In this document: piece by piece, positions 44,573 to 51,960 of the stretch
How positions within the stretch are numbered: the stretch's first letter is position 1
Layout: every line of letters begins with the position of its first letter
Assembly: GCA_903919125.1 (NCBI GenBank)
Contig: CAIXGS010000030.1
Coordinates: 37,741 to 101,740, forward strand
Length of the DNA stretch: 64,000 bases
Source: an uncultured Spartobacteria bacterium
GTDB taxonomy: Bacteria; Verrucomicrobiota; Verrucomicrobiia; Chthoniobacterales; Chthoniobacteraceae
Direction: 5' to 3'
The notes under the pieces: generated by a model
Seen by the model: the letters and a program-made list of their open reading frames with translations, nothing else
Told to the model about the DNA's origin: nothing
Databases searched by the model: none
Made by a program: the position numbers and the translations under genes

Positions 44573-47083
44573 CTAGGGGAGCGTCTCCACAGGAGACACA
44601 TCCTCCAAGGGATTTTCTGGCACTTGAAACACCATCTTGCCGTCCACGGCCGACACATTAACCGTGTCGCCCGCCTTGATATTGCCACGCAACAATTCTT
44701 CGGCCATCGGGTCTTCAAGATACCGCTCCACAGCCCGACGCATCGGACGCGCCCCGTAGTCTGGATCATACCCTTTCTCCGCGAGCAAAGCCTTAGCAGT
44801 CTCGTCCAGCACGATGGAAATCTCCTTCGCTTTCACACGATCCACCACCTTGGTAATCTCCAAGTCTACAATCTTGATCAACTCGGGCTTCGCCAACGGA
44901 TGGAACACAATCAAGTCGTCCAGTCGGTTAATAAACTCTGGCTTGAGCGTCTTCTTGGCTTCTTCCAAGATTTTGTCCCGCATCACATCGTACTTTGTCT
45001 CGTCACGTTGTGTGGCTCCAAAACCCATGACGCCCTGACGCTTAATGAGTTCTGCACCAATGTTGGAGGTCAAAATGATGATCGTATTGCGAAAGTCAAT
45101 CTTGCGCCCTAGCGAGTCCGTGAGTTTCCCTTCCTCCAAAATCTGGAGCAAAAGGTGCATTACATCTGGATGCGCCTTTTCGATTTCATCAAACAAAACC
45201 ACCGAATACGGACGCCGACGCACGGCTTCGGACAATTGCCCACCCTCTTCGTGCCCGACATAACCGGGAGGAGAACCGATCAGGCGCGAGGACGTGAATT
45301 TCTCCATGTACTCGGACATGTCGATTTGAATCAACGCGTCCCTATCGCCGAACATAAACTCAGCGAGACTCTGCGCCAGAAAAGTCTTACCCACTCCAGT
45401 TGGCCCGAGAAATATGAAAGAACCAATCGGGCGACGCGGGTCTTTCAAGTCAGCACGAGAGCGACGGAGCGCCTTGGAAATGGCCACCACAGCCTCTTCC
45501 TGACCAATCACCTTGCCCCGCAACTCCTCCTCCATCTTCAAAAGCTTGGCAGTCTCCGCCTGCTCCATCCGGCTGAGCGGAACACCCGTCCACTTCGAAA
45601 GCACGTGCATAATGTCGTCCTCCCCGACGATCACCTCTTTCTCCTCTCGTTGCTCGCGCCATTCGGTCAAAATCTGTTCGAGCTTCTCTTTGGCGCGCTT
45701 TTCCGTGTCCCGCAGAGCCGCCGCTTTTTCAAAGTCCTGCGCCTTAATGGAGCCTTCCTTTTGACCGCGAATTTCTTCAATCTCGCGCTCGATTTCTTTG
45801 ACATCCGGCGGGCGCGTCATGGAGGCAATCCGAGCGCGTGCGCCAGCCTCGTCCATAATATCGATGGCTTTGTCGGGGAGGAAGCGGCCGCTCAAGTAAC
45901 GATCTGAGAGCTTAGCAGCTCCTTCCAGAGCCTCGTCCGTGTAACGAGCCTTGTGATGGGCTTCGTATTTCCCGCGCAAACCCTTCAAAATTTGGATAGT
46001 CTGTTCAACGCTAGGCGCTTCCACCTTCACCTGTTGAAAGCGACGCTCCAAAGCGGAATCCTTTTCGATGTACTTGCGATACTCATTGAGGGTGGTCGCC
46101 CCGACGCACTGTAACTCGCCTCGACTGAGCGCGGGCTTAATAATGTTGGAAGCATCCATCGCGCCCTCAGCCGAGCCTGCGCCGACAATAGTGTGCAACT
46201 CGTCGATAAACAAAATCACGTTCTTAGTCCTGCGGATCTCATCCATCACCGCCTTAATCCGCTCCTCAAACTGACCCCGGTACTTTGTGCCGGCCACCAT
46301 CAAGGCAAGGTCCAAGGTGATCACCTTTTTGTCGCGGAGCAATTCAGGGACGTTGCCGTTGGAGATTTCCTGGGCTAATCCCTCGACGATCGCAGTTTTA
46401 CCCACACCAGCTTCCCCAATCAGGACGGGGTTGTTTTTGGTGCGGCGGCAAAGGACTTGAATCACCCGTTCAATTTCGCTCTCGCGACCGATCACCGGAT
46501 CCACCTCGCCTTTGCGGGCCATCTCAGTCAAATCTCGGCCAAACGCCTTAAGTGCAGGCGTCTTGCTATCGCGACGAGAACTTCCTGCCGCAGCCGGTTC
46601 CGGAGCGCCTCCGGCAGACTCACTTTCCCCCTCGGCGGGCGTGTAATTGGGATCCAACTCCTTAAGAATCTCGTTCCGGGTCCGCTCGATATCGACTTCC
46701 AAATTCTTGAGCACCCGCGCGGCAACACCTTCCCCTTCGCGCAGCAGACCCAGAAGAATGTGTTCGGTACCCACATAAGAGTGATTGAGGGACTTGGCCT
46801 CTTTTCCAGCCAGCGCCAGCACCTTTTTCACCCGAGGGGTGTAGGGAATGTTGCCGACCATTTTAGTTTCCGGTCCGGAACCCACTTGTTTTTCAACCTC
46901 GCTGCGGACGGTTTCCAGATCCAAGCCCATCTTTTGAAGGACGTTAACGGCGACGCCTTGACCTAGCTTAATGAGTCCCAACAAGAGATGCTCGGTTCCC
47001 ACGTAGTTGTGGTTGAAACGATCTGCCTCTTTGCGGGCGAGTGCCAACACCTGTTGGGCGCGGGGAGTAAAGTTGTTCATCAT
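44573..47083 (-). CDS. clpC: ATP-dependent Clp protease ATPase subunit ClpC
   Basis: An AAA+ unfoldase of 836 residues that feeds substrates to ClpP. It starts with two Clp-N repeats ([20 protein letters not shown], then the second around residue 80, [20 protein letters not shown]). The D1 ring has Walker A GEAGVGKT and Walker B LFIDELHT. The middle UVR domain around [20 protein letters not shown] distinguishes ClpC from ClpA. The D2 ring has [12 protein letters not shown] and the ClpP-binding GFGA-type loop (VMGFGATQ). Two adjacent starts (47083 and 47080, MMNN) are equivalent. The gene is in line with lpxA after a 425-bp gap, so it is likely transcribed on its own. A decayed group II intron sits behind it. 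Confidence 0.97.
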   Translation of the reverse strand: MMNNFTPRAQQVLALARKEADRFNHNYVGTEHLLLGLIKLGQGVAVNVLQKMGLDLETVRSEVEKQVGSGPETKMVGNIPYTPRVKKVLALAGKEAKSLNHSYVGTEHILLGLLREGEGVAARVLKNLEVDIERTRNEILKELDPNYTPAEGESESAGGAPEPAAAGSSRRDSKTPALKAFGRDLTEMARKGEVDPVIGRESEIERVIQVLCRRTKNNPVLIGEAGVGKTAIVEGLAQEISNGNVPELLRDKKVITLDLALMVAGTKYRGQFEERIKAVMDEIRRTKNVILFIDELHTIVGAGSAEGAMDASNIIKPALSRGELQCVGATTLNEYRKYIEKDSALERRFQQVKVEAPSVEQTIQILKGLRGKYEAHHKARYTDEALEGAAKLSDRYLSGRFLPDKAIDIMDEAGARARIASMTRPPDVKEIEREIEEIRGQKEGSIKAQDFEKAAALRDTEKRAKEKLEQILTEWREQREEKEVIVGEDDIMHVLSKWTGVPLSRMEQAETAKLLKMEEELRGKVIGQEEAVVAISKALRRSRADLKDPRRPIGSFIFLGPTGVGKTFLAQSLAEFMFGDRDALIQIDMSEYMEKFTSSRLIGSPPGYVGHEEGGQLSEAVRRRPYSVVLFDEIEKAHPDVMHLLLQILEEGKLTDSLGRKIDFRNTIIILTSNIGAELIKRQGVMGFGATQRDETKYDVMRDKILEEAKKTLKPEFINRLDDLIVFHPLAKPELIKIVDLEITKVVDRVKAKEISIVLDETAKALLAEKGYDPDYGARPMRRAVERYLEDPMAEELLRGNIKAGDTVNVSAVDGKMVFQVPENPLEDVSPVETLP

Positions 47084-47290
47084 GGCGGTTAATTAGAAAT
47101 CCTAAGTGATTCGGGAAAACAGTGTCACGTTGAAGCGCGGAACTCTTGATGAAAATGACGTGTTACCGATGAAATACCGACAAACTGTTGCGTGATGTTT
47201 TCTAAAAGATTGGGCTCGGCTTGAAGATGAGGAGACCGACTCTGAAGCGACCAACTGCCCCTCTGCAATAAAATCAGGGCCATCCCCCAT

Positions 47291-47330
47291 ACACGCAAGG
47301 GTGTTTTTCAACACGCAAAGGGGTTTTTCA
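47291..47330. repeat. 20-bp tandem repeat between clpC and lpxA
   Basis: Two 20-bp units (47291-47310 and 47311-47330) share the core acacgcaa and gtttttca and match at 18 of 20 positions. They lie about 210-250 nt upstream of the clpC start in a gap of 425 bp (47084-47508) that otherwise holds no clear gene; a 94-codon frame across it is not convincing. Confidence 0.7.
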
Positions 47331-47508
47331 ATGAGCGAGGGAGGCGTGTTCAAAAGGGCTGTTGATGTGCTTTGAAAGTCACTCACTGAACATGTACCGC
47401 ACTGAGCAAAGGCGCAAGGGTGGGAACAGCAACTTTTTTAAAATAATCAGCGCCCTCCCAGTCCACAAACCCAACTCAATGGAACTTCGGGGCCTCACAA
47501 GGCGCTGC

Positions 47509-48279
47509 TTAGCGAATCACACCGCGACTGCTCGAATTCAGAAAGTCCACCAACCGCAAAAGCTCGGGCGTATCAGGCAATTCCGCCTGCAAACGCTCAA
47601 CGGCTTGATGCAAATTCAGGGCGCTCCGGTAAAGAATTCGGTACGCCTCTTTTAACAGTTTAAGCGAATCCGGACTAAAACCCATCCGCTCCAATCCCAC
47701 CCGGTTGATGCCACGGACCTCCGCCGGATTGCCATCGGCGATCATAAAAGGAGGCACGTCCTGAACAATTTTAGAGCAACCCCCCGTAATCGCGTGGGCT
47801 CCGATGCGGCAAAATTGGTGCACCGCCGTGAGTCCGCCAATGACGGCATGGTCTCCGACCTCGACATGCCCTGCGATAGTACCGTTATTCGAAAAAATCA
47901 CGCGGTCACCCACTGTGCAATCATGCGCGATATGGCTGTAAGCCAGGAAATTCCCGCCATTTCCGATCCTCGTCCGCGCCTCAGGAGCGGTGCCTCGATT
48001 TACCGTCACAAACTCTCGAAATGTGTTGTCATCCCCGACTTCTAGGTACGTTGGCTCATTGCTATACTTGAGATCCTGAGTTTGTTGTCCAAGAGAACAA
48101 TACGCAAAAAATTTATTGCCCGAACCAAACGTCGAAGGCCCCATGAGGGTCACGTGAGCTTGCAACCAACAACGCTCGCCAAGTTTCACGCCAGTTCCGA
48201 TCACACAAAAGGGACCAATTTCGCAACCTTCCCCAATGTGGGCAGAAGGATCAATGACCGCTGTAGGGTGTATATTCAA
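47509..48279 (-). CDS. lpxA: Acyl-ACP--UDP-N-acetylglucosamine O-acyltransferase
   Basis: First enzyme of lipid A synthesis, 256 residues. The left-handed beta-helix hexapeptide repeats begin at once: IHPTAVIDPSAHIGEGCEIG, IGPFCVIGTGVKLGERCWL. The catalytic His region GNFLAYSHIAHDCTVGDRVI and the LpxA-type C-terminal helices (VERLQAELPDTPELLRLVDF) are present. Only 75 bp separate it from the upstream lpxC-fabZ fusion, and no lpxD intervenes, so the two likely form a unit. The presence of lpxA and lpxC shows a lipopolysaccharide-containing outer membrane. Confidence 0.96.
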   Translation of the reverse strand: MNIHPTAVIDPSAHIGEGCEIGPFCVIGTGVKLGERCWLQAHVTLMGPSTFGSGNKFFAYCSLGQQTQDLKYSNEPTYLEVGDDNTFREFVTVNRGTAPEARTRIGNGGNFLAYSHIAHDCTVGDRVIFSNNGTIAGHVEVGDHAVIGGLTAVHQFCRIGAHAITGGCSKIVQDVPPFMIADGNPAEVRGINRVGLERMGFSPDSLKLLKEAYRILYRSALNLHQAVERLQAELPDTPELLRLVDFLNSSSRGVIR

Positions 48280-48354
48280 CGCGTTACCGATTAGATGGTT
48301 ATACTTGGCTTATTCCAAGCTTATTCCAGATTTCACAAGCCGCAACATCTTCAA

Positions 48355-49665
48355 CTAGCGATCCACGAGACCGAACATCAAATCGGCTTCAGAAACCACC
48401 TCCTGGTTGACTAAGCAACGGGCGCGGGCCTTGGCAATATTACGCTTTTGCTGCAACAACTCGACTTCGATGAAAAGCGTATCTCCGGGCACCACTGGCT
48501 TGCGAAACTTCACCGAATCAGCGCTCATAAAGTAGCCGATTCGCCCCGCGTTGCCCGGCTTGTTGAGCATCAGAACGCTGCCGACCTGCGCCATGGCCTC
48601 CAACTGGAGCACGCCCGGCATGATCGGTTGGCCCGGAAAATGGCCCTGAAAAAACGGCTCATTGATGGTCACTGATTTTACACCCGTGCAATGCGTATCG
48701 CCACCGAAGCTGACGATGCGATCGACCATCAGGAAGGGATAGCGGTGCGGCAAGAGCTTCATCACGTCATTAATATCCATGACAGAGCCGCCCTTTGGAG
48801 TAACCACAGGAGGGACCATCGCCATCGCCTTGGCGAATTGCTTTGCCACCGCGCGAGTGAGTTCCGCGTTGGGGCCGTGGCCGGGTTTGATGGCGATTAC
48901 GTGGCCCTTAATGGCCCTTCCGAAAAGCGCAAGGTCACCGATGATGTCCAAGATCTTGTGGCGTACAAATTCATCAGGAAACCGCATGGGTTCGCGGCTC
49001 AAGAGAGAATCTCCTTTAACGACCACTGCATTCTCAAGACTTCCTCCCTTAATCAAGCCCTTGTCCAACAGCGGTTTGACGTCCTCATAGAAAACAAACG
49101 TGCGAGCCGAAGCAATTTCCTTCACGTAAATTTCAGGGGTGATCTCTGTAGAAAAATACTGCGTAAAGCGGCCACCAGGGCCCACGTTCGTGCAAGAAAC
49201 GCGGAAACCATTGTGCGGCAAAAGCGTCATCAGCGAACCGCCTGCAGTCTCGACGTGGATAGGTTCGGAGACTTCAAAAACCGGACGAGGCGCCTCCTGA
49301 GCCTGAATGCCCGCCTTTTGAATCAACTCCACAAATGGCGCGGCGCTACCATCGCCGATAGGCGGCTCGTTCGCGGTCATTTCAATCAGCGCATTATCCA
49401 CCCCTAAACCGGCCAACGCAGAAAGAATATGCTCCACGGTGTGAACCTTCAAACTGCCCTCCCCCAGAGTCGTCGCGCGTTCCACCGTTTTGACGTGCGC
49501 TACGGCGGCATCAATGAGGGGTTGCTCGGGAAGATCCATGCGACGGAACTTCCGACCGTGTCCAAGCGGGGCGGGACGCAAGGTGAGGGTAACCTGCTCC
49601 CCAGTGTGTAGAGAGGCACCGCTCAGTGAAGCACTGGAGGCTAGGGTGTGTTGAAACATCGTCAT
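48355..49665 (-). CDS. lpxC/fabZ: LpxC-FabZ bifunctional fusion
   Basis: About 436 residues combining UDP-3-O-acyl-GlcNAc deacetylase (N-terminal 290) with 3-hydroxyacyl-ACP dehydratase (C-terminal 145). The LpxC part has TGEQVTLTLRPAPLGHGRKF and the zinc-binding VHTVEHILSALAGLGVDNAL, a later HKILDIIGDLALFGRAIKGH and the acid/base His. The FabZ part starts VMDINDVMKLLPHRYPFLMV with the catalytic His and ends in GHFPGQPIMPGVLQLEAMAQ with the catalytic Glu. The fusion is known in Bacteroidota and Verrucomicrobia. Met at 49665 or 49659 fits the LpxC N-terminus; the longer frame to 49716 is not supported. Confidence 0.95.
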   Translation of the reverse strand: MTMFQHTLASSASLSGASLHTGEQVTLTLRPAPLGHGRKFRRMDLPEQPLIDAAVAHVKTVERATTLGEGSLKVHTVEHILSALAGLGVDNALIEMTANEPPIGDGSAAPFVELIQKAGIQAQEAPRPVFEVSEPIHVETAGGSLMTLLPHNGFRVSCTNVGPGGRFTQYFSTEITPEIYVKEIASARTFVFYEDVKPLLDKGLIKGGSLENAVVVKGDSLLSREPMRFPDEFVRHKILDIIGDLALFGRAIKGHVIAIKPGHGPNAELTRAVAKQFAKAMAMVPPVVTPKGGSVMDINDVMKLLPHRYPFLMVDRIVSFGGDTHCTGVKSVTINEPFFQGHFPGQPIMPGVLQLEAMAQVGSVLMLNKPGNAGRIGYFMSADSVKFRKPVVPGDTLFIEVELLQQKRNIAKARARCLVNQEVVSEADLMFGLVDR

Positions 49666-49813
49666 CGGGCGCGGTTTTATGAATAAAGAGCGGCCTGGGG
49701 ACAAGCGTTTGCGCACCTAAAAGGGCATAATATCGATTAAAAGTACAAAAAACCCTTATTTCCGACTAAGGGCAGGCCTTGCCTCCGGTGAGGATTTAGC
49801 CTAAAGGTTCCCA

Positions 49814-50494
49814 ATGCTTGATTACATGCAGAAGGGAGGCCCGCTGATGTGGCTGCTCCTGTTTTGCAGCGTCCTTGCGGGGGCTGTGTTTCTGGAGCGC
49901 GCCCTGTACTTTCACCGGGTGACGCTAGTTTTGGGTGAATTTTTGCGTGGCTTAGCGGAGTTAATCCGCCACAAACGCTGGTCGGAAGCCCAGGTGGAAT
50001 GTGCAGGAAACCCCACGCCGGTGACTCGGGTGCTGCATGCCGCCGTACTCCGTCACAGCGCGCCTCGGGCGGAGTTGAAGGAAATTGTGCAGGAAGCGGG
50101 TCAATTAGAAGTGCCTCGTTTGGAGAAAAATCTCGGATTGCTCGCTGGACTGGGACTCATTTCGCCACTTCTCGGACTTCTGGGAACGGTGACGGGGATG
50201 ATCGAAGTATTCAGCAATATTAGCGCGCAAAGTGGACTGACAAGTTCCACGGATTTGGCCGGAGGACTTTACCAAAGTTTGTTAACCACGGCGATGGGTC
50301 TCATCGTGGCAATTCCCTGCGCGATCGCTTATAGTTACCTCTCCGCTCGGGTGAATGCGCTACTCCACGACATGGAGCGGGCGGGTATCGAGGTGGTAAA
50401 TCTCATTTGCGATCATCGGCGCTCGACGACCATCGTGGAATTTGATTCGGCTAATCGAGCCGACGCGCCATCCGAGAGCGCAAAGCGGAGCTAG
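49814..50494 (+). CDS. exbB: ExbB/TolQ/MotA-family proton-channel protein
   Basis: A 226-residue inner-membrane subunit of an energy-transducing motor. It has a first helix (MLDYMQKGGPLMWLLLFCSV), then after a cytoplasmic domain the conserved GLISPLLGLLGTVTGMIEVFSN (with the Gly-Thr-Val-x-Gly loop) and a third helix LLTTAMGLIVAIPCAIAYSYL. These are the signature regions of ExbB/TolQ, which form the pentameric proton channel around ExbD. The gap to exbD is 32 bp, and a TonB-like gene follows, so a full ExbBD-TonB system is suggested. TolQ identity cannot be excluded, but no TolA/TolB/Pal are nearby. Confidence 0.93.
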   Translation: MLDYMQKGGPLMWLLLFCSVLAGAVFLERALYFHRVTLVLGEFLRGLAELIRHKRWSEAQVECAGNPTPVTRVLHAAVLRHSAPRAELKEIVQEAGQLEVPRLEKNLGLLAGLGLISPLLGLLGTVTGMIEVFSNISAQSGLTSSTDLAGGLYQSLLTTAMGLIVAIPCAIAYSYLSARVNALLHDMERAGIEVVNLICDHRRSTTIVEFDSANRADAPSESAKRS

Positions 50495-50526
50495 TTGAGC
50501 CAAGCAGCCAAGCATCGCTAATTCTA

Positions 50527-50934
50527 GTGAAACTTCATCGCACCGTGAATTTCCGTTTGGAGCTGTTTCATCTGCTCCCGATGGTGAACGTCTTGTTTTT
50601 GGCGTTCCTGATGTTTTCTTTGAGTTCTCGCTTCACGCTGCAGTCTGGCCTGACGTTGAACCTGCCAGTCTCGCCCTTCACCTTGGCTCCGCAACGCAAT
50701 CCAATCGTGCTCAGTATCACGGCGGCCCCCTTGCCTACGCTGTACGTACGGGAGGAGAAAGTGACCTTCGCGGAGCTTGACCAACTTTTACAAGACAAGC
50801 AGCTGGCCGGACGCCCAATCATCATCCGCGCGGATCGTGAGACCCCCTACGACGTCATTGCCGCCACTAGCAACCTCGCTTTACGCCGAGGCTTCGCTGT
50901 CGCCCTAGCCTTCGGTGCATCGGAAAAACACTGA
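50527..50934 (+). CDS. exbD: ExbD/TolR-family protein
   Basis: A 135-residue membrane protein of the ExbD/TolR family, with one N-terminal transmembrane helix (LFHLLPMVNVLFLAFLMFSL). The usual proton-carrying Asp of the helix (ExbD Asp25) is replaced by Asn (PMVNVLFL), an oddity worth checking. The periplasmic domain has the ExbD-type segments LPVSPFTLAPQRNPIVLSI and ELDQLLQDKQLAGRPIIIRA, followed by RETPYDVIAATSNLALRRGF. The start is a GTG at 50527; no better ATG lies upstream. It is between exbB and the TonB-like gene in one run. Confidence 0.85.
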   Translation: MKLHRTVNFRLELFHLLPMVNVLFLAFLMFSLSSRFTLQSGLTLNLPVSPFTLAPQRNPIVLSITAAPLPTLYVREEKVTFAELDQLLQDKQLAGRPIIIRADRETPYDVIAATSNLALRRGFAVALAFGASEKH

Positions 50935-50976
50935 CCTGACCGCCTGCACGCATCCTTTTTTCCTACCCACCCGCGG

Positions 50977-51687
50977 ATGCAACCGAATGCCCGTACACTC
51001 ACTTTCGACTGGCCGGTTCACCACTGGTTCCGGAGCAAGATCCCGCTGTTTTTTTTCGTCTCAGCCCTGCTCCACGGCTGCGCGTTTTTGTTGTTTCAGG
51101 TCGTGAACCGAGAAAAGGTCACGGCCCCCGACCGGGAGCGAGAATTGCAATTACTCAGCGCAGAAATCCCGGAGCATCGGGCGCTTTTGGAATCCGTCGA
51201 GGCGGAAGTCCCTTTAGGCGCGCTGTCGCATCATTTGCTTCCGGTGGAAGATCTGCTGGGGAGCCCCTATCGCTCTGCATTTTCCATTTCAAAAGTGGAG
51301 CCGAAGGAACCAGAACGCTGGAATTCACTCGCAGTAGCGCCTGTCCCGATATTTACGTCTGCCGTAGCAAGGCCAAAAACTCCCTCGCTCTCCTCATTTC
51401 AGGGTGCGGTAATTCTCGCCTCAAGCCTTCAATCCCGCCTCTCGACTGCGCCCGAACTGCCGGAAACCCCAGACGGGAAAATTCTGGAGAATCCAGAGTA
51501 CCTGCTGGGAGTGGAGGGATCGGGGAGCGTGCAATTTGTGTGGTTGCAAAAAAGTAGCGGCGATCAGGCAGCGGACCAGTTGGGCGAGCGAGTGATGCGA
51601 GGGCTGAATTTCGCCGGCGGGGAGGCGCAAACGGTCTGGGGCACGGCGCGGCTTCTTTGGAAAAAACTGGACGCTCAGGGCCAATGA
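50977..51687 (+). CDS. Divergent TonB-like protein
   Basis: A 236-residue protein with one N-terminal transmembrane helix (FFFVSALLHGCAFLLFQVV), whose embedded Ser/His are reminiscent of the TonB SxxxH proton-motive motif. A periplasmic variable region follows, rich in Pro/Glu. The last 80 residues (GVEGSGSVQFVWLQKSSGDQ, then ERVMRGLNFAGGEAQTVWGT) resemble, weakly, a TonB C-terminal beta-alpha-beta-beta unit: a strand, then SSGDxxAD, then a helix. It follows exbB/exbD closely and overlaps the zinc-ribbon gene by 4 nt, so by position it is the energy transducer. TonB assignment is inference from context and weak sequence features. Confidence 0.65.
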   Translation: MQPNARTLTFDWPVHHWFRSKIPLFFFVSALLHGCAFLLFQVVNREKVTAPDRERELQLLSAEIPEHRALLESVEAEVPLGALSHHLLPVEDLLGSPYRSAFSISKVEPKEPERWNSLAVAPVPIFTSAVARPKTPSLSSFQGAVILASSLQSRLSTAPELPETPDGKILENPEYLLGVEGSGSVQFVWLQKSSGDQAADQLGERVMRGLNFAGGEAQTVWGTARLLWKKLDAQGQ

Positions 51688-51908
51688 TCAGAGTAAGCGT
51701 AACCTCTTTGGTGGTGACCTTGGCGTCCATTACGGCGGGAAGCATCGTGTTGCTGTGGCTGTGGTGGGAATGGCGGCGATACAGGAGCGCGCGGAAAATG
51801 CGACTCAAGGTGCGACAATGCGCCCTTTGTTTTTACGAGTTTTTACCCGACTCACCAAACGACCTGACCGCTTGCCCGCGGTGTGGAGCGATCACAGGGA
51901 GACGGTAA
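51684..51908 (+). CDS. Small membrane protein with C-terminal zinc ribbon
   Basis: A 74-residue protein starting within the last codons of the TonB-like gene (ATGA overlap at 51684-51687). One transmembrane helix (VTLASITAGSIVLLWLWWEW) is followed by a basic stretch (RSARKMRLKVRQ) and a zinc-ribbon with paired cysteines CALC and CPRC, which would lie in the cytoplasm. The start at 51684 is favoured over the longer frame because of the overlap. The zinc-ribbon resembles the one at the N-terminus of the downstream kinase, so the two may act together. No family known to me. Confidence 0.7.
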   Translation: MIRVSVTSLVVTLASITAGSIVLLWLWWEWRRYRSARKMRLKVRQCALCFYEFLPDSPNDLTACPRCGAITGRR

Positions 51909-51960
51909 GAAAGCTTTGGTGTTTCACTTAGCGGCAGGTGTGATATTCCAAAGCGAGCGC

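Noticed and set aside
45155..45907. 250-codon plus-strand frame
   Set aside because: Antisense to clpC; composition reflects the complementary codons of a well-conserved gene.
47084..47290. CIRCE/CtsR operator before clpC
   Set aside because: No TTAGCACTC inverted repeat or CtsR heptad direct repeat could be found.
47102..47386. 94-codon minus-strand frame in the clpC-lpxA gap
   Set aside because: Ser-rich, covers the tandem repeat, no start context or similarity; likely non-coding.
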